Shown here: one piece after another, positions 63,937 through 64,000 of the stretch
How the letters are laid out: every line of letters begins with the position of its first letter
How positions within the stretch are numbered: position 1 is the first letter of the stretch
Source: Paraburkholderia susongensis
Lineage (GTDB): Bacteria > Pseudomonadota > Gammaproteobacteria > Burkholderiales > Burkholderiaceae
Assembly: GCF_900177725.1 (NCBI RefSeq)
Contig: NZ_FXAT01000016.1
Location: 105,479-169,478 of the forward strand
Direction: 5' to 3'
Length of the DNA stretch: 64,000 nt
The notes under the pieces: model-generated
Told to the model about the DNA's origin: nothing
The model's input: only the letters and a program-made list of their open reading frames with translations
The model's database searches: none
Made by a program: the position numbers and the translations under genes

Positions 63937-64000
63937 TCATTTGACCGCCCCGAACGTGAGCCCGCGCACGAGCTGCTTCTGCGACAGCCAGCCGACGATC
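63937..64000 (-). CDS. CUT1 carbohydrate ABC permease (MalG-like), C-terminal end only
   Basis: Only the last 20 codons are in the window: IVGWLSQKQLVRGLTFGAVK followed by TGA. This is the typical C-terminus of a MalG-type permease (…LTxGAVKG). It precedes the ATPase gene in the transcript, so the polyol operon continues beyond the right edge with, presumably, the other permease and a binding protein. Confidence 0.85.
   Translation of the reverse strand, partial: IVGWLSQKQLVRGLTFGAVK

Overview
The window reads as a piece of a high-GC (about 63-65%) betaproteobacterial genome, most likely a Burkholderia/Paraburkholderia-type secondary chromosome or megaplasmid. The reasons are codon bias toward G/C at third positions, the density of LysR/AraC/TetR/LacI regulators each beside a small metabolic operon, and XapX/DUF1275/DUF3455 proteins and polyol ABC systems of the sort common in that order. 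No rRNA, tRNA, CRISPR array or replication origin was seen.

Region 1 (1-10.3 kb) is a catabolic block on the minus strand: VOC protein, FAD monooxygenase, DUF485 protein, ActP-type symporter, Tat-exported amidohydrolase/decarboxylase, second FAD monooxygenase, then an Old Yellow Enzyme cut by the window start. A winged-helix/ATPase regulator lies upstream, and a third related monooxygenase runs the other way beside an AraC regulator. Region 2 (11.7-21.2 kb) holds a Tat-exported haloperoxidase-like hydrolase, an HD-fold protein that has lost its HD dyad, a TetR regulator, and a minus-strand MFS / tri-haem cytochrome c / 2Fe-2S subunit / molybdopterin subunit operon with a LysR regulator diverging from it. 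Region 3 (21.3-25.5 kb) is a tripartite efflux cluster (MFS facing HlyD and an outer-membrane factor), bracketed by two 36-bp imperfect direct repeats; the start of the HlyD gene looks frameshifted. Region 4 (25.7-31.4 kb) has a cNMP-binding/thioredoxin-reductase-like fusion, a CPA1 antiporter with XapX, and an isochorismatase-family hydrolase with a LysR regulator. Region 5 (31.5-37.4 kb) is one plus-strand operon: XapX, YtcJ-like amidohydrolase, DoxX, secreted VOC protein, DUF1275 protein and an alginate-export-family porin.

Region 6 (37.4-39.6 kb) is a lower-GC scar with a decayed TniQ-like gene and a methyltransferase, probably remains of a mobile element. Region 7 (40-46.7 kb) carries ordinary accessory genes: DUF3455, a serine hydrolase, two SDRs with a divergent AraC regulator, a LysR regulator and an aldo/keto reductase.

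Region 8 (46.9-64 kb) is the most coherent system. A ROK repressor with an extra N-terminal helix-turn-helix diverges from a plus-strand operon of Gfo/Idh oxidoreductase, TIM-barrel isomerase, alpha/beta hydrolase, ROK kinase, a polyol-type CUT1 binding protein without its own permeases, and an SDR. A LacI regulator and its apparent paired operators come next, then a CUT2 (RbsBAC-like) transporter with a mannitol-dehydrogenase-family enzyme inside the operon. Converging on these from the right edge is a CUT1 polyol operon (permease, MalK-type ATPase, D-arabinitol-dehydrogenase-like enzyme). I infer a sugar-alcohol or related carbohydrate utilisation supercluster; the substrate cannot be read from sequence.
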